From assembly GCF_900102195.1 (NCBI RefSeq), contig NZ_FNBE01000005.1, positions 1 through 49,518 on the forward strand: 49,518 nt of DNA, in the 5' to 3' direction. The translations under genes were made by a program, and so were the position numbers. Positions within the stretch are counted from its first letter, which is position 1. Each line of letters starts with the position of its first letter. The notes beneath the pieces were generated by a model. The model saw only the letters and a list, made by a program, of their open reading frames with translations. It did not search any database and was not told the origin of the DNA. Shown here in pieces: positions 42,999 through 49,518 of this stretch. Source of the DNA: Pseudonocardia oroxyli. GTDB taxonomy: Bacteria > Actinomycetota > Actinomycetes > Mycobacteriales > Pseudonocardiaceae.

Positions 42999-44146
42999 CC
43001 GAGCACCGCCTCGAGTCGGAACGTCCCGCCGTCGCGGCCCGCCTGCAGCCGTCCCGAGTGCTCCTCGAGGTACCGGGTCAGCCCGACGAGCCCGGTGCCG
43101 GTCCCGTCGCTGTCCCAGCCGTCCCCGCCGACCCCGTCGTTGCACAGCACGAGGCTGTTCGGGGTGATCTCGATGCTGCAGTGGCTGGGTTGGGCGTGGC
43201 GCAGCACGTTCGTCATCCCCTCGCGCAGCACCCGGCCGAGCACGTTGCGACCCTCCTCCGGCACGAGTGACGGGTCACCGGTGACCTGCAGGACGATCCC
43301 CGCCGACCCGAGCACGGCGCGCGCACCCGCCAGCTCCGCGGCGAGATCGGTGTCCCGCCCGCTCCGGACCAGGGCCCTGACCTCGGTCAACGACTCGCGT
43401 GCCACCCGTTGGACCTCTTCCATCTCCGCCCGGGCGCGCACCGGGTCGACCTCCTGCAGCCGCGCCGCCAGCTCGCTCTTGAACGCGACGACCTCGAGCG
43501 CGTGGCCGAGGATGTCGTGCAGGTCGTCCGCCAGGCGCAGGCGCTCGCGGGTCGTCGCCAGCTGGGCGGCGGTGCGGCGCGAGTCGTCGAGGTCGGTGAC
43601 GGCCTTGAGCCACCAGAGCCGCTCGACGTCGAGGATCCAGAAGGAACCCACGTACACCGCGGTCAGGATCGCGGCCGTGACCTGCTGGGCGATGACCAGC
43701 GGCGAGTCGACGTAGCTCGCGGCCTGGAACGCGAGCGCCGCGGACACCACCACCGCCACCGCCACCCAGAGCAGCGCGAACCGTGCCCGGAGCCCGGCGA
43801 CGATGTCCCCCAGCAGGATCCCGCCGATGATCGCCCACATCCAGCCCGTCGGGCTCGACGCGGCACCGACCCAGACCAGCGCGAGCCCGACCAGGGACGT
43901 CACGACCGCGTACCAGGCGGGCGCGACCGTGCCGAGCACCCGGATGTGCTGGCGGATCCGCCACACGTGCAGCACCAGCGCAGCCACGAACAGCACGGCC
44001 AACACGGCGACCGCGCCCGGCGGGTCCCAACCGGGCAGCAGCGCGAAGGCCGGCACGAAGAGGAACGACAGGGTCGTCCAGATCAGCCCGATCCGGCCGA
44101 ACCGGCGCGCCGCGCGCAGGCGCTTCTCCTCCGGCGTCAGGACCAC
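42995..44146 (-). CDS. DesK-type sensor histidine kinase
   Basis: About 383 residues with six membrane helices in the first 180, followed by a HisKA_3 dimerisation helix carrying the phosphoacceptor His in RLADDLHDILGHALEVV, and a HATPase domain (REGMTNVLRHAQPSHCSIEI, LVLCNDGVGG, GTGLVGLTRYLEEHSG). I place the start at GTG 44146 because TACGTT ends 7 nt upstream, which would give a leaderless message. A rarer TTG start at 44155 would add three residues. Such kinases paired with ABC exporters usually sense membrane state or antibiotics. Confidence 0.88.
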   Translation of the reverse strand: MVLTPEEKRLRAARRFGRIGLIWTTLSFLFVPAFALLPGWDPPGAVAVLAVLFVAALVLHVWRIRQHIRVLGTVAPAWYAVVTSLVGLALVWVGAASSPTGWMWAIIGGILLGDIVAGLRARFALLWVAVAVVVSAALAFQAASYVDSPLVIAQQVTAAILTAVYVGSFWILDVERLWWLKAVTDLDDSRRTAAQLATTRERLRLADDLHDILGHALEVVAFKSELAARLQEVDPVRARAEMEEVQRVARESLTEVRALVRSGRDTDLAAELAGARAVLGSAGIVLQVTGDPSLVPEEGRNVLGRVLREGMTNVLRHAQPSHCSIEITPNSLVLCNDGVGGDGWDSDGTGTGLVGLTRYLEEHSGRLQAGRDGGTFRLEAVLG

Positions 44147-44153
44147 ACGGACC

Positions 44154-44178
44154 AACGTAGCCGCATGACAGCTGTCAT
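44154..44178 (-). promoter_or_regulatory. Palindromic response-regulator operator and -10 of the kinase operon
   Basis: ATGACAGCTGTCAT (44165-44178) is a perfect 14-bp palindrome between the kinase and ABC genes. Reading leftward, TACGTT (44159-44154) follows it and serves as a candidate -10. The palindrome occupies the -35 area, as expected for activation by a LuxR-type regulator of both its own operon and the divergent ABC genes. Confidence 0.6.
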
Positions 44179-44259
44179 CCCGGCACCGTGTCGGCGTCAG
44201 CCGGACCCGTGACTCGGCGTCCTACCGGGCGGCCCACCCGGAACGGCACCGTGGTGAGC

Positions 44260-45153
44260 ATGACGGAGACGGCAGTGCGGACCGACCTCGCGATCGGCGT
44301 GCGTGACCTCCGGGTCCGGTACGGCGACTTCGAGGCCGTGCGAGGGGTGGACCTGGAGGTGCGGCGCGGCGAGGTGTTCGCGCTGCTCGGCACGAACGGG
44401 GCGGGCAAGACGACGACCCTCGAGGTGCTGGAGGGCTTCCGCGCCCGCAGCAGCGGGGACGTCTCGGTGCTGGGGCTCGACCCCGGCCGCGAGCGGCACG
44501 CCCTGCGGGAGCGGATGGGGATCCAGCTCCAGGAGGGCGGGTTCGTCGAGGAGCTGACGGTCGGGGAGACCCTGGAGCTGTGGGGACAGCTCTCGCCGCG
44601 CACGGACCGGGTGGCCCGGCTGCTGGAGCGCTTCGACCTCGCACACCGCACCGACGTCCGCGTCTCCGCCCTGTCCGGCGGCGAGAAGCGGCGCCTCGAC
44701 CTGGCGACCGCGGTCTGGGGCTCCCCCGAGCTCGTCGTGCTCGACGAGCCGACGACCGGGCTGGACCCGGCCGCTCGCCGCCGGACGTGGGACGCGATCC
44801 AGGAGCTCCAGGACGGCGGGCGCACCGTCATCCTGACCACGCACTACCTGGAGGAGGCCGAGGCGCTGGCCGACCGTGTGGCGATCATGCACGAGGGCCG
44901 GGTCGTGGTCGCGGGCTCCCTGTCGGAGATCCTCGCCAGCAGACCCGCCTCCTTCTCGGCGACCCTGCCCGCCGGCGTCACGCCCCCGCCCGGGATCGAC
45001 GGCCCGGACGTGTTGGTCCACACCGACGACCTGCAGCGCGACCTGACGGCGTTCCTCGGCTGGGCCGCGGACCTCGGGGTCACGCTGAGCGACCTGCGGG
45101 CCGCGCCCGCGTCGCTCGCCGACATCTACCTGTCGATCCGGACGGAGAGCTGA
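44260..45153 (+). CDS. ABC exporter ATPase, antibiotic-resistance/daunorubicin type
   Basis: The 297-residue protein has Walker A GTNGAGKTT, signature LSGGEKRRLDLA, Walker B LVVLDEPTTGLDP and switch His in TTHYLEE, plus the C-terminal DrrA-like extension. ATG 44260 begins just before the NBD and the frame is open further upstream to 44188; GTG 44254 is an alternative. It powers the permease whose gene starts 1 bp after its stop. It is probably induced by the divergent two-component system, for lipid or drug export. Confidence 0.9.
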   Translation: MTETAVRTDLAIGVRDLRVRYGDFEAVRGVDLEVRRGEVFALLGTNGAGKTTTLEVLEGFRARSSGDVSVLGLDPGRERHALRERMGIQLQEGGFVEELTVGETLELWGQLSPRTDRVARLLERFDLAHRTDVRVSALSGGEKRRLDLATAVWGSPELVVLDEPTTGLDPAARRRTWDAIQELQDGGRTVILTTHYLEEAEALADRVAIMHEGRVVVAGSLSEILASRPASFSATLPAGVTPPPGIDGPDVLVHTDDLQRDLTAFLGWAADLGVTLSDLRAAPASLADIYLSIRTES

Positions 45154-45154
45154 C

Positions 45155-45868
45155 ATGGACCGCGTCCTCGCGCTCACCCGCAGCGAGCTGCGGACGATCT
45201 TCCGCAACAAGACCGTGCTGATCTCGACGCTGGCGATCCCGCTCGGCATGGGCGTCTTCTTCGCGTTGACCGGCTTCGGCGAGGGTTCCGGCGCGAACGT
45301 GATCGCCATGCAGCTCGTGATGGTGCTCGGGCTGGGCATCTACGTCACGGCGACGCAGACGCTGGTCGCCCGCCGCCAGAGCCTCGTCCTGAAGCGGCTG
45401 CGGACCAGCGGGATCTCCGACGGGGGCCTGCTGGTCGCGACCATCGCGCCGGCCGCGGTGCTCGCGCTGGTCCAGATGGTGCTGTTCGTCGGCGTGGACA
45501 TGGCGTTCGGGCTGCCGGTGCCGACGTCTCCGCTCGCGATCGTCCTCGCCGTCGTCGGCGGGGTGGCGCTGGTGGTCACGGCCGCACTCGCGACGTCGAT
45601 CGTCACGCCCACCGCCGAGCGCGCCCAGATCACCACGCTGCCGCTGTTCTTCGTGATGGTCGGCGCGGCCGTGGTCCTGTCGTTCCTGCCGCTCGACGGC
45701 ATGGCGATCATGGTCAACCTCGTGCCGGGGGCGGCGCTGGGCAGCCTGTCGAACGTGGCGTTCGGCGGCAGCGCGTTCTCGCTGGTGCAGGTCGCGGCGC
45801 TGGTGCTGTGGCCCGCGGTGTTCGCGACGTACGCCCGGCGGAACTTCCGCTGGGAAGCCCGGACCTGA
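45155..45868 (+). CDS. ABC-2-type exporter permease
   Basis: The 237-residue membrane protein has six helices with the ABC-2 order: a first helix after RSELRTIFRNKTVLIS, the amphipathic segment VARRQSLVLKRLRTSG, and four further helices. It forms the channel for the ATPase encoded just upstream. A 12-bp-stem terminator lies about 48 bp after the stop. Confidence 0.9.
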   Translation: MDRVLALTRSELRTIFRNKTVLISTLAIPLGMGVFFALTGFGEGSGANVIAMQLVMVLGLGIYVTATQTLVARRQSLVLKRLRTSGISDGGLLVATIAPAAVLALVQMVLFVGVDMAFGLPVPTSPLAIVLAVVGGVALVVTAALATSIVTPTAERAQITTLPLFFVMVGAAVVLSFLPLDGMAIMVNLVPGAALGSLSNVAFGGSAFSLVQVAALVLWPAVFATYARRNFRWEART

Positions 45869-45915
45869 TCGACGTATCAGCGAGCGGCGCGGACCGCTCC
45901 ACCTGATCGGACTTC

Positions 45916-45953
45916 GCGGCGCGAGGGTTTCTGGGGAGCAGCCCTCGCGCCGC
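45916..45953. terminator. Bidirectional terminator between ABC permease and dcd
   Basis: Perfect 12-bp stem (45916-45927 with 45942-45953), loop of 14 nt containing a T run, between convergent genes. Confidence 0.75.
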
Positions 45954-45956
45954 CTG

Positions 45957-46526
45957 CTACTTCCGCTGGAAGTTCAGGTACGCCTTGCTGGGCGTGGGGC
46001 CGCGCTGGCCCTGGTACTTCGACCCGACGCCGTCGCTGCCGTAGGGCCGCTCGGCCGGGCTGGAGAGCCGGAAGAGACACAGCTGCCCGATCTTCATCCC
46101 CGGCCACAGGGTGATCGGCAGGTTGGCCACGTTGGACAGCTCCAAGGTGATGTGGCCGGTGAAGCCGGGGTCGATGAACCCGGCGGTGGAGTGGGTGAGC
46201 AGGCCGAGCCTGCCGAGGCTGGACTTGCCCTCCAGCCGCCCGGCCAGGTCGTCCGGCAGGGAGACCTGCTCGAAGGTGCTGCCGAGCACGAACTCGCCGG
46301 GGTGCAACACGAAGTTGTCGCCCTCGCCGACCTCGACCGGGCTGGTCAGCTCGTCCTGCTGCAGCGCCGGGTCGATGTGGGTGTACTTGGAGTTCTGGAA
46401 GACCCGGAAGAAGCGGTCCAACCGCACGTCGATGCTCGACGGCTGGAGCATCGCCTCGTCCCACGGCTCCAGCCCGAGACGCCCGGAGTCGATCTCCTTG
46501 CGCAGGTCGCGGTCCGAGAGCAGCAC
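45957..46526 (-). CDS. dcd: dCTP deaminase (probably the dUMP-forming bifunctional form)
   Basis: The 189-residue protein closely matches mycobacterial Dcd, with [11 protein letters not shown] at the N-terminus, [31 protein letters not shown] and the C-terminal [15 protein letters not shown] lid. The enzyme turns dCTP into dUTP, and the mycobacterial and archaeal forms go on to dUMP; sequence alone does not settle which applies. GTG 46526 has TAGGGT 7 nt upstream. Confidence 0.95.
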   Translation of the reverse strand: MLLSDRDLRKEIDSGRLGLEPWDEAMLQPSSIDVRLDRFFRVFQNSKYTHIDPALQQDELTSPVEVGEGDNFVLHPGEFVLGSTFEQVSLPDDLAGRLEGKSSLGRLGLLTHSTAGFIDPGFTGHITLELSNVANLPITLWPGMKIGQLCLFRLSSPAERPYGSDGVGSKYQGQRGPTPSKAYLNFQRK

Positions 46527-46533
46527 GCGTGTG

Positions 46534-46539
46534 ACCCTA
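46534..46539 (-). promoter_or_regulatory. Candidate -10 of a leaderless promoter (dcd)
   Basis: Reading leftward, TAGGGT lies 7 nt before GTG 46526, with no ribosome site. Confidence 0.45.
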
Positions 46540-46607
46540 GGACATGCCCCGGTCGGGGAGGTCGGGGGAGGCCCGCAGCGGGGATGCTAGAGTCCATCCC
46601 ACGCACT

Positions 46608-46678
46608 GCGGATGTAGTTCAATGGTAGAACATCAGCTTCCCAAGCTGAATACGCGGGTTCGATTCCCGTCATCCGCT
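46608..46678 (+). tRNA. tRNA-Gly (anticodon CCC)
   Basis: A full cloverleaf is visible. The acceptor arms are GCGGATG (46608-46614) and CATCCGC (46671-46677), the D arm GTTC/GAAC, and the anticodon stem TCAGC/GCTGA with loop TTCCCAA. The T arm has GGTTCGATTCC. The discriminator base is T and the CCA end is not encoded. TAGAGT at 46588-46593 could be its -10. It reads GGG codons. It is divergent from dcd and followed by a strong terminator. Confidence 0.95.
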
Positions 46679-46685
46679 CTCATAG

Positions 46686-46730
46686 CGAAGGCCCAGCTCA
46701 GACGGTGTCCACACCGGAGCTGGGCCTTCG
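46686..46730 (+). terminator. Rho-independent terminator of tRNA-Gly
   Basis: Perfect 14-bp arms (46686-46699 and 46717-46730) with a second small stem inside the loop (GGTGT/ACACC), followed by a T-rich tail (TCGTTTCTT). Confidence 0.85.
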
Positions 46731-46920
46731 TCGTTTCTTGATCGACATCGCCGGCGTGCCCTCTACGCGTCCGCCCGGGTCCGACCTTCGCGATCTTGTG
46801 GCGCACCCGGGCCCAGGAGCCGCTCGACCTCCTCGTCCTGGGCTCTCGGCCTGGAAGTCCAGTGCAGCCGCGGGACCGGCCTGCGCGGCCGGCCCGGAGC
46901 GCCGGGCTCATGTGCCGCGG

Positions 46921-46949
46921 TTGAGCGGTGAGCGGGCGGTCGCTACTAT
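46921..46949 (+). promoter_or_regulatory. Promoter of the membrane protein-TetR operon
   Basis: TTGAGC (46921-46926), exactly 17 nt, TACTAT (46944-46949). Transcription would start about 7 nt later, at ATG 46957, giving a leaderless message. Confidence 0.6.
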
Positions 46950-46970
46950 TGACTGCATGGTCAATAGTAG
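46943..46970 (+). promoter_or_regulatory. TetR-type operator spanning the -10 and the start codon
   Basis: CTACTATTGAC (46943-46953), 6 nt, GTCAATAGTAG (46960-46970): perfect 11-bp arms. The ATG (46957-46959) is in the spacer. The second gene of the unit encodes a TetR repressor, so autoregulation is the simplest reading. Confidence 0.8.
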
Positions 46971-47346
46971 CGCCGGCGTGTCACGCCGAGAGATCGGGCT
47001 GGTCACGTGGCTCATCGCGGTCTACGTCGTGGCCGCCGTGGCGACCGTCGGTGTGCTGGTGGCGTTGACGGTCCTCGCGCCGGCTCAGGCGACGAACGAG
47101 GCCTGGGGGCACGCCGTTGTCGTCGCGGTGTTCGCGGCCCTGCTGCACATGCGATGGCGTGCCGCGAAGCGGGGGAACGCCCGAGCCCGCACGGCCACGG
47201 GAGTCATCGCGGCCGTCCTGGTGGTGGTGAACATCGTCGAGGCGGCCGTGCCGGGGTTCTTCCCGCCGTGGATGCGGGTGGAGATGCTCGCGATGGCGGC
47301 CCTCATGGTGGCGGTCGCGCTGCTCATCCTGGGCAGGCGGCGGTGA
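46957..47346 (+). CDS. Small four-helix membrane protein
   Basis: The 129-residue protein has four membrane helices (about 16-39, 50-65, 78-96 and 105-125) and no catalytic motif. The ATG at 46957 is preferred over the long open frame upstream, which runs through the tRNA terminator. It is the probable regulated target of the TetR protein encoded 7 bp downstream; small TetR-controlled membrane proteins are often involved in efflux or tolerance, but this one is not recognised. Confidence 0.75.
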   Translation: MVNSSAGVSRREIGLVTWLIAVYVVAAVATVGVLVALTVLAPAQATNEAWGHAVVVAVFAALLHMRWRAAKRGNARARTATGVIAAVLVVVNIVEAAVPGFFPPWMRVEMLAMAALMVAVALLILGRRR

Positions 47347-47353
47347 GTGCGAG

Positions 47354-47968
47354 GTGGTGACCCGCCGAGTTCGACTGACCTCGGCGGAGCGGCGCGAACA
47401 GCTGATGGCGGCCACGGTCCAGACACTCGCGGTCCGCGGCTTCCACGCGACGACGGCCGACGAGATCGTCCGGCTGGCCGGGACGTCCAAGGGTCTGCTC
47501 TGGCACTACTTCGCCGACCTCGACGAGCTGTTCGAGGAGACCGCGCGTCGCACCCTCGGGCTGCTCACCGAGGCCGTGGCGAGCAGCATCGATCTCCGGG
47601 CGCCCGCGCCGGCGGTGATCAGGGCTGCGGTCCGCGCCGCCGCAGCCCTGCGCCTGACGCACGGGCCCGAGCGCCGTGCGATGCGCGAGATCGTCCAGAA
47701 CCTCAGACGGGCTGACGGCGAGCTCCGCTTCACCCAGCGGGACCTCGACGACCTCTACACCGCGCAGGAGGCCATCGTCCGGCGCGGCCAGTCCGACGGT
47801 GACTTCCGGGACGACGTCGACCCCCGGCTGTTCGCCGTCACCTACCAGGGCGCGGTCGACAGCATGCTGGACCATCTCGACGCCAACCCGGACCTCGATC
47901 CCGAACGCAGCGCGCGAGTCGTCGCCGACATCCTGATCAGCGGCGTCGCCACCGGCCGGGGCGGCTGA
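47354..47968 (+). CDS. TetR-family transcriptional repressor
   Basis: The 204-residue protein has the TetR helix-turn-helix at its N-terminus (RREQLMAATVQTLAVRGFHA, EIVRLAGTSKGLLWHYFADLDEL) and a helical ligand domain. GTG 47354 or 47357 follows GAGG. It is 7 bp after the membrane protein gene and should bind the operator at 46943-46970. Ligand unknown. Confidence 0.9.
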   Translation: MVTRRVRLTSAERREQLMAATVQTLAVRGFHATTADEIVRLAGTSKGLLWHYFADLDELFEETARRTLGLLTEAVASSIDLRAPAPAVIRAAVRAAAALRLTHGPERRAMREIVQNLRRADGELRFTQRDLDDLYTAQEAIVRRGQSDGDFRDDVDPRLFAVTYQGAVDSMLDHLDANPDLDPERSARVVADILISGVATGRGG

Positions 47969-47996
47969 CGGGCCGTCGAACCCACTCGTCCCCGGT

Positions 47997-48884
47997 TCAC
48001 AGCTCGATCGACCACTCGCGGGCCGTCTCCGTCAGCCGGACGAAGCCGGTGCCCTCCAGCAACCCGAGCATCGCGACGTCCTCCGGAGCGGCGTAGGCCA
48101 GGAGACGGTCGACGCGCGCGAGATGCAGCCACTCCGCGGCCTCGGCGATCAGCCGGCGCCCCACGCCCGTCCGTCGGTGCTCCGGCGCCACCACCAGGTT
48201 GCCGATGTCGGCCCATGTCCCGGAGACCCGCCCGACTCCCGCGATGGCGGTGTCGACCTCGATGTACCCGACGCTCACGTCCCCGAGTCGGGCCGTGAGC
48301 CGGGTGCCGCTGACCCCGAGCGTCCGGTCCACGCGGTACCGCCGGGGATCCGCAGTGCGCCGCAGATCCTTGACCGCGCCGAGCAGCACGATCTCGTGTC
48401 TCTCACCACGCACGAACCCGAGGTCCTCGACCAGGCCCCGCACGTGCGGCCACTGCTCCGGAAGGCCGTAGACACCGGGACCCGGCAGCGTGCCGTCGAC
48501 TCGCACGCGGCGAACGCCCCACCGCCGCATGGTCGCCAGAGCCGCTTCCGCCACCACCCGCCCGGTCGCGGCGGAGTCCGGCCGGAAGAGCAACCATCGG
48601 ATCTCGCCGACGCCGCGCAAGGCCTGGCCCACGTGCTCGCCCGACCCGTAGCGCACGAGGTACGCAGCGGCGGTGATCCGGCCGCGGCGCTCGACGGCGA
48701 GCATCACCCGGTCCTCGACCCACGGTTCCACGAGGAACTCGCCCGGCTCGTTCTCCAGCTGACTCAGCACGGCGTTCACCGAGATGGCCAGGCCCGGCAC
48801 GACGGCCTGGGCGTGGGCGTTGACGAGATGGGTGAGCTGATCGCGGTCGCTCCGACGACACAACCGCACACCATCGGTGGCCAT
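47997..48884 (-). CDS. GNAT-family N-acetyltransferase
   Basis: The 295-residue protein has two GNAT-like halves. The second keeps the acetyl-CoA loop (VVAPEHRRTGVGRRLIAEAAEW, residues about 225-245) and ends with the usual LEGTGFVRL strand; the first is degenerate. ATG 48884 is chosen because of the GGGAG ribosome site 5-10 nt upstream; GTG 48923 in the same frame would add 13 residues. Substrate unknown. Confidence 0.82.
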   Translation of the reverse strand: MATDGVRLCRRSDRDQLTHLVNAHAQAVVPGLAISVNAVLSQLENEPGEFLVEPWVEDRVMLAVERRGRITAAAYLVRYGSGEHVGQALRGVGEIRWLLFRPDSAATGRVVAEAALATMRRWGVRRVRVDGTLPGPGVYGLPEQWPHVRGLVEDLGFVRGERHEIVLLGAVKDLRRTADPRRYRVDRTLGVSGTRLTARLGDVSVGYIEVDTAIAGVGRVSGTWADIGNLVVAPEHRRTGVGRRLIAEAAEWLHLARVDRLLAYAAPEDVAMLGLLEGTGFVRLTETAREWSIEL

Positions 48885-49124
48885 ACGCACTCCCGCACTC
48901 GACGCGTCCCAGGAACCCGCCACCGGTGCGGTACCGCGCCAACCTAGCGCGGCCGGGCCCGTGCGGTCGAGATCGTGGGCTCAGCTCGGCCGGGGCGATG
49001 CGCTGCTCGGGCCCGCGTCGAGACGTGGGCGCAGTAGCCGCTCCCTCAGTGCATGCTCCGCCGCGCGGCTCCAGCACGCACAACTCATGCACTCACGGCA
49101 GGACGTGACGACTGCTCCTGTTCT

Positions 49125-49140
49125 TCGAACATATGTTCGC
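49125..49140 (+). promoter_or_regulatory. LexA-type SOS box upstream of the DUF222 gene
   Basis: TCGAACATATGTTCGC matches the actinobacterial SOS box TCGAAC-N4-GTTCGA at all but the last base. It lies in the -35 area of the TATGAT promoter. Confidence 0.8.
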
Positions 49141-49159
49141 TTTGTGTCGATTGAGCTGC

Positions 49160-49165
49160 TATGAT
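49160..49165 (+). promoter_or_regulatory. -10 element of the DUF222 gene (leaderless)
   Basis: TATGAT (49160-49165) is close to the consensus and lies 6 nt before ATG 49172, so the message is predicted to be leaderless. Confidence 0.6.
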
Positions 49166-49171
49166 GACTGC

Positions 49172-49518
49172 ATGACCGCGACTCTCGCAGACCCTTCGAC
49201 GGCGACACGTGTCGTGCCGTCGCGGGACGAGCGGGCCGCAGGGTTCGGGCGGATCGAGCGGCTGGTCGCATTGCGGAACCGGATCGACGCCGAGATCGCC
49301 GAGGAGGTGCGGGCGGCGGCGCAGCGGGAGGTCGAGGCCCGCCTGGAGGAGGCGCTCGCCGATCCCGAGCGGGTCGAGGCGAGCATCGTCGGGCAGCTCG
49401 GGTTCGCCCTGCGGGTCTCGCCCACCCGGGCGCGCACCCAGTTGCGGCTCGCCCGCGATCTGCACGCCGGGTTGGACAAGGTGCGGGAGGCGTTCTCCGC
49501 GGGGGAGCTCGACGAGCG
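49172..49518 (+). CDS. DUF222/13E12-family protein, N-terminal part (runs off the window)
   Basis: 115 codons are present, open to the window end. The sequence has the DUF222 pattern: an N-terminal helix (IERLVALRNRIDAEIAEEV), then LGFALRVSPTRARTQLRLARDL and VREAFSAGELDE. These proteins usually end in an HNH nuclease domain, which would lie beyond 49518. Their mobility or repair role is unclear; several mycobacterial 13E12 genes are under LexA control, and the SOS box here agrees. Confidence 0.8.
   Translation, partial: MTATLADPSTATRVVPSRDERAAGFGRIERLVALRNRIDAEIAEEVRAAAQREVEARLEEALADPERVEASIVGQLGFALRVSPTRARTQLRLARDLHAGLDKVREAFSAGELDE

Overview
The window is chromosomal DNA from a high-GC actinobacterium. 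The closest fit is the Pseudonocardiales (Pseudonocardia, Amycolatopsis and relatives). Evidence includes very GC-rich third codon positions, frequent GTG starts, stop/start overlaps inside operons, an HspR/HAIR heat-shock circuit, an EtfD-type iron-sulfur reductase, WXG/EspC-like proteins and a DUF222/13E12 HNH protein. From memory, dcd, etfD, dnaK-grpE-dnaJ-hspR, pyrE and clpB lie close together in the M. tuberculosis Rv0321-Rv0384 interval, so the backbone looks ancestral. The genus assignment is inference.

Layout. 1-0.5 kb: 3' end of an alcohol dehydrogenase. 0.6-3.7 kb: FtsH-like membrane AAA protease coupled to a lipoprotein. 4.0-7.7 kb: cell-envelope redox cluster (ferric-reductase-like flavocytochrome, DUF4142 protein, lipoprotein). 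7.8-12.6 kb: SDR-pyrE, VOC protein, AraC regulator, a membrane protein and a small YbaB/EspC-like/WXG-like operon. 12.7-17.8 kb: clpB diverging from a CDC48-like AAA ATPase plus TPR membrane protein, with a perfect HAIR operator between them. 17.8-20 kb: deletion-bearing Rv2466c-like pseudogene and a CPA1 Na+/H+ antiporter. 20-26 kb: oligopeptide/nickel-type ABC importer without ATPase genes, ending in a 2-oxoglutarate dioxygenase, and diverging from an MFS transporter plus DUF1269-like gene.

26-30.4 kb: dnaK-grpE-dnaJ-hspR operon with three HAIR-like operators about 53-54 bp apart. 30.4-38.2 kb: seven-gene operon resembling the envelope part of a type IV secretion system (VirB2-, PrgI-, VirB4-, VirB6-, VirB8-like, a muralytic NlpC/P60 protein and an unknown), with no relaxase or coupling protein in view. 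38.6-41.1 kb: etfD. 41.3-45.9 kb: membrane protein, then a DesKR-type two-component system divergent from an ABC exporter with a 14-bp palindrome between. 46-46.7 kb: dcd and tRNA-Gly(CCC). 46.9-49.5 kb: membrane protein plus TetR with an operator spanning the start codon, a GNAT protein, and the start of a DUF222 protein under a LexA-type SOS box.

Two themes cut across the window. Many transcription units have a TANNNT-like -10 hexamer 6-8 nt before the start codon, suggesting leaderless mRNAs. Several convergent or 3' gene ends have their stop codons built into long hairpins. I saw no insertion sequence, CRISPR array, prophage or integrase.
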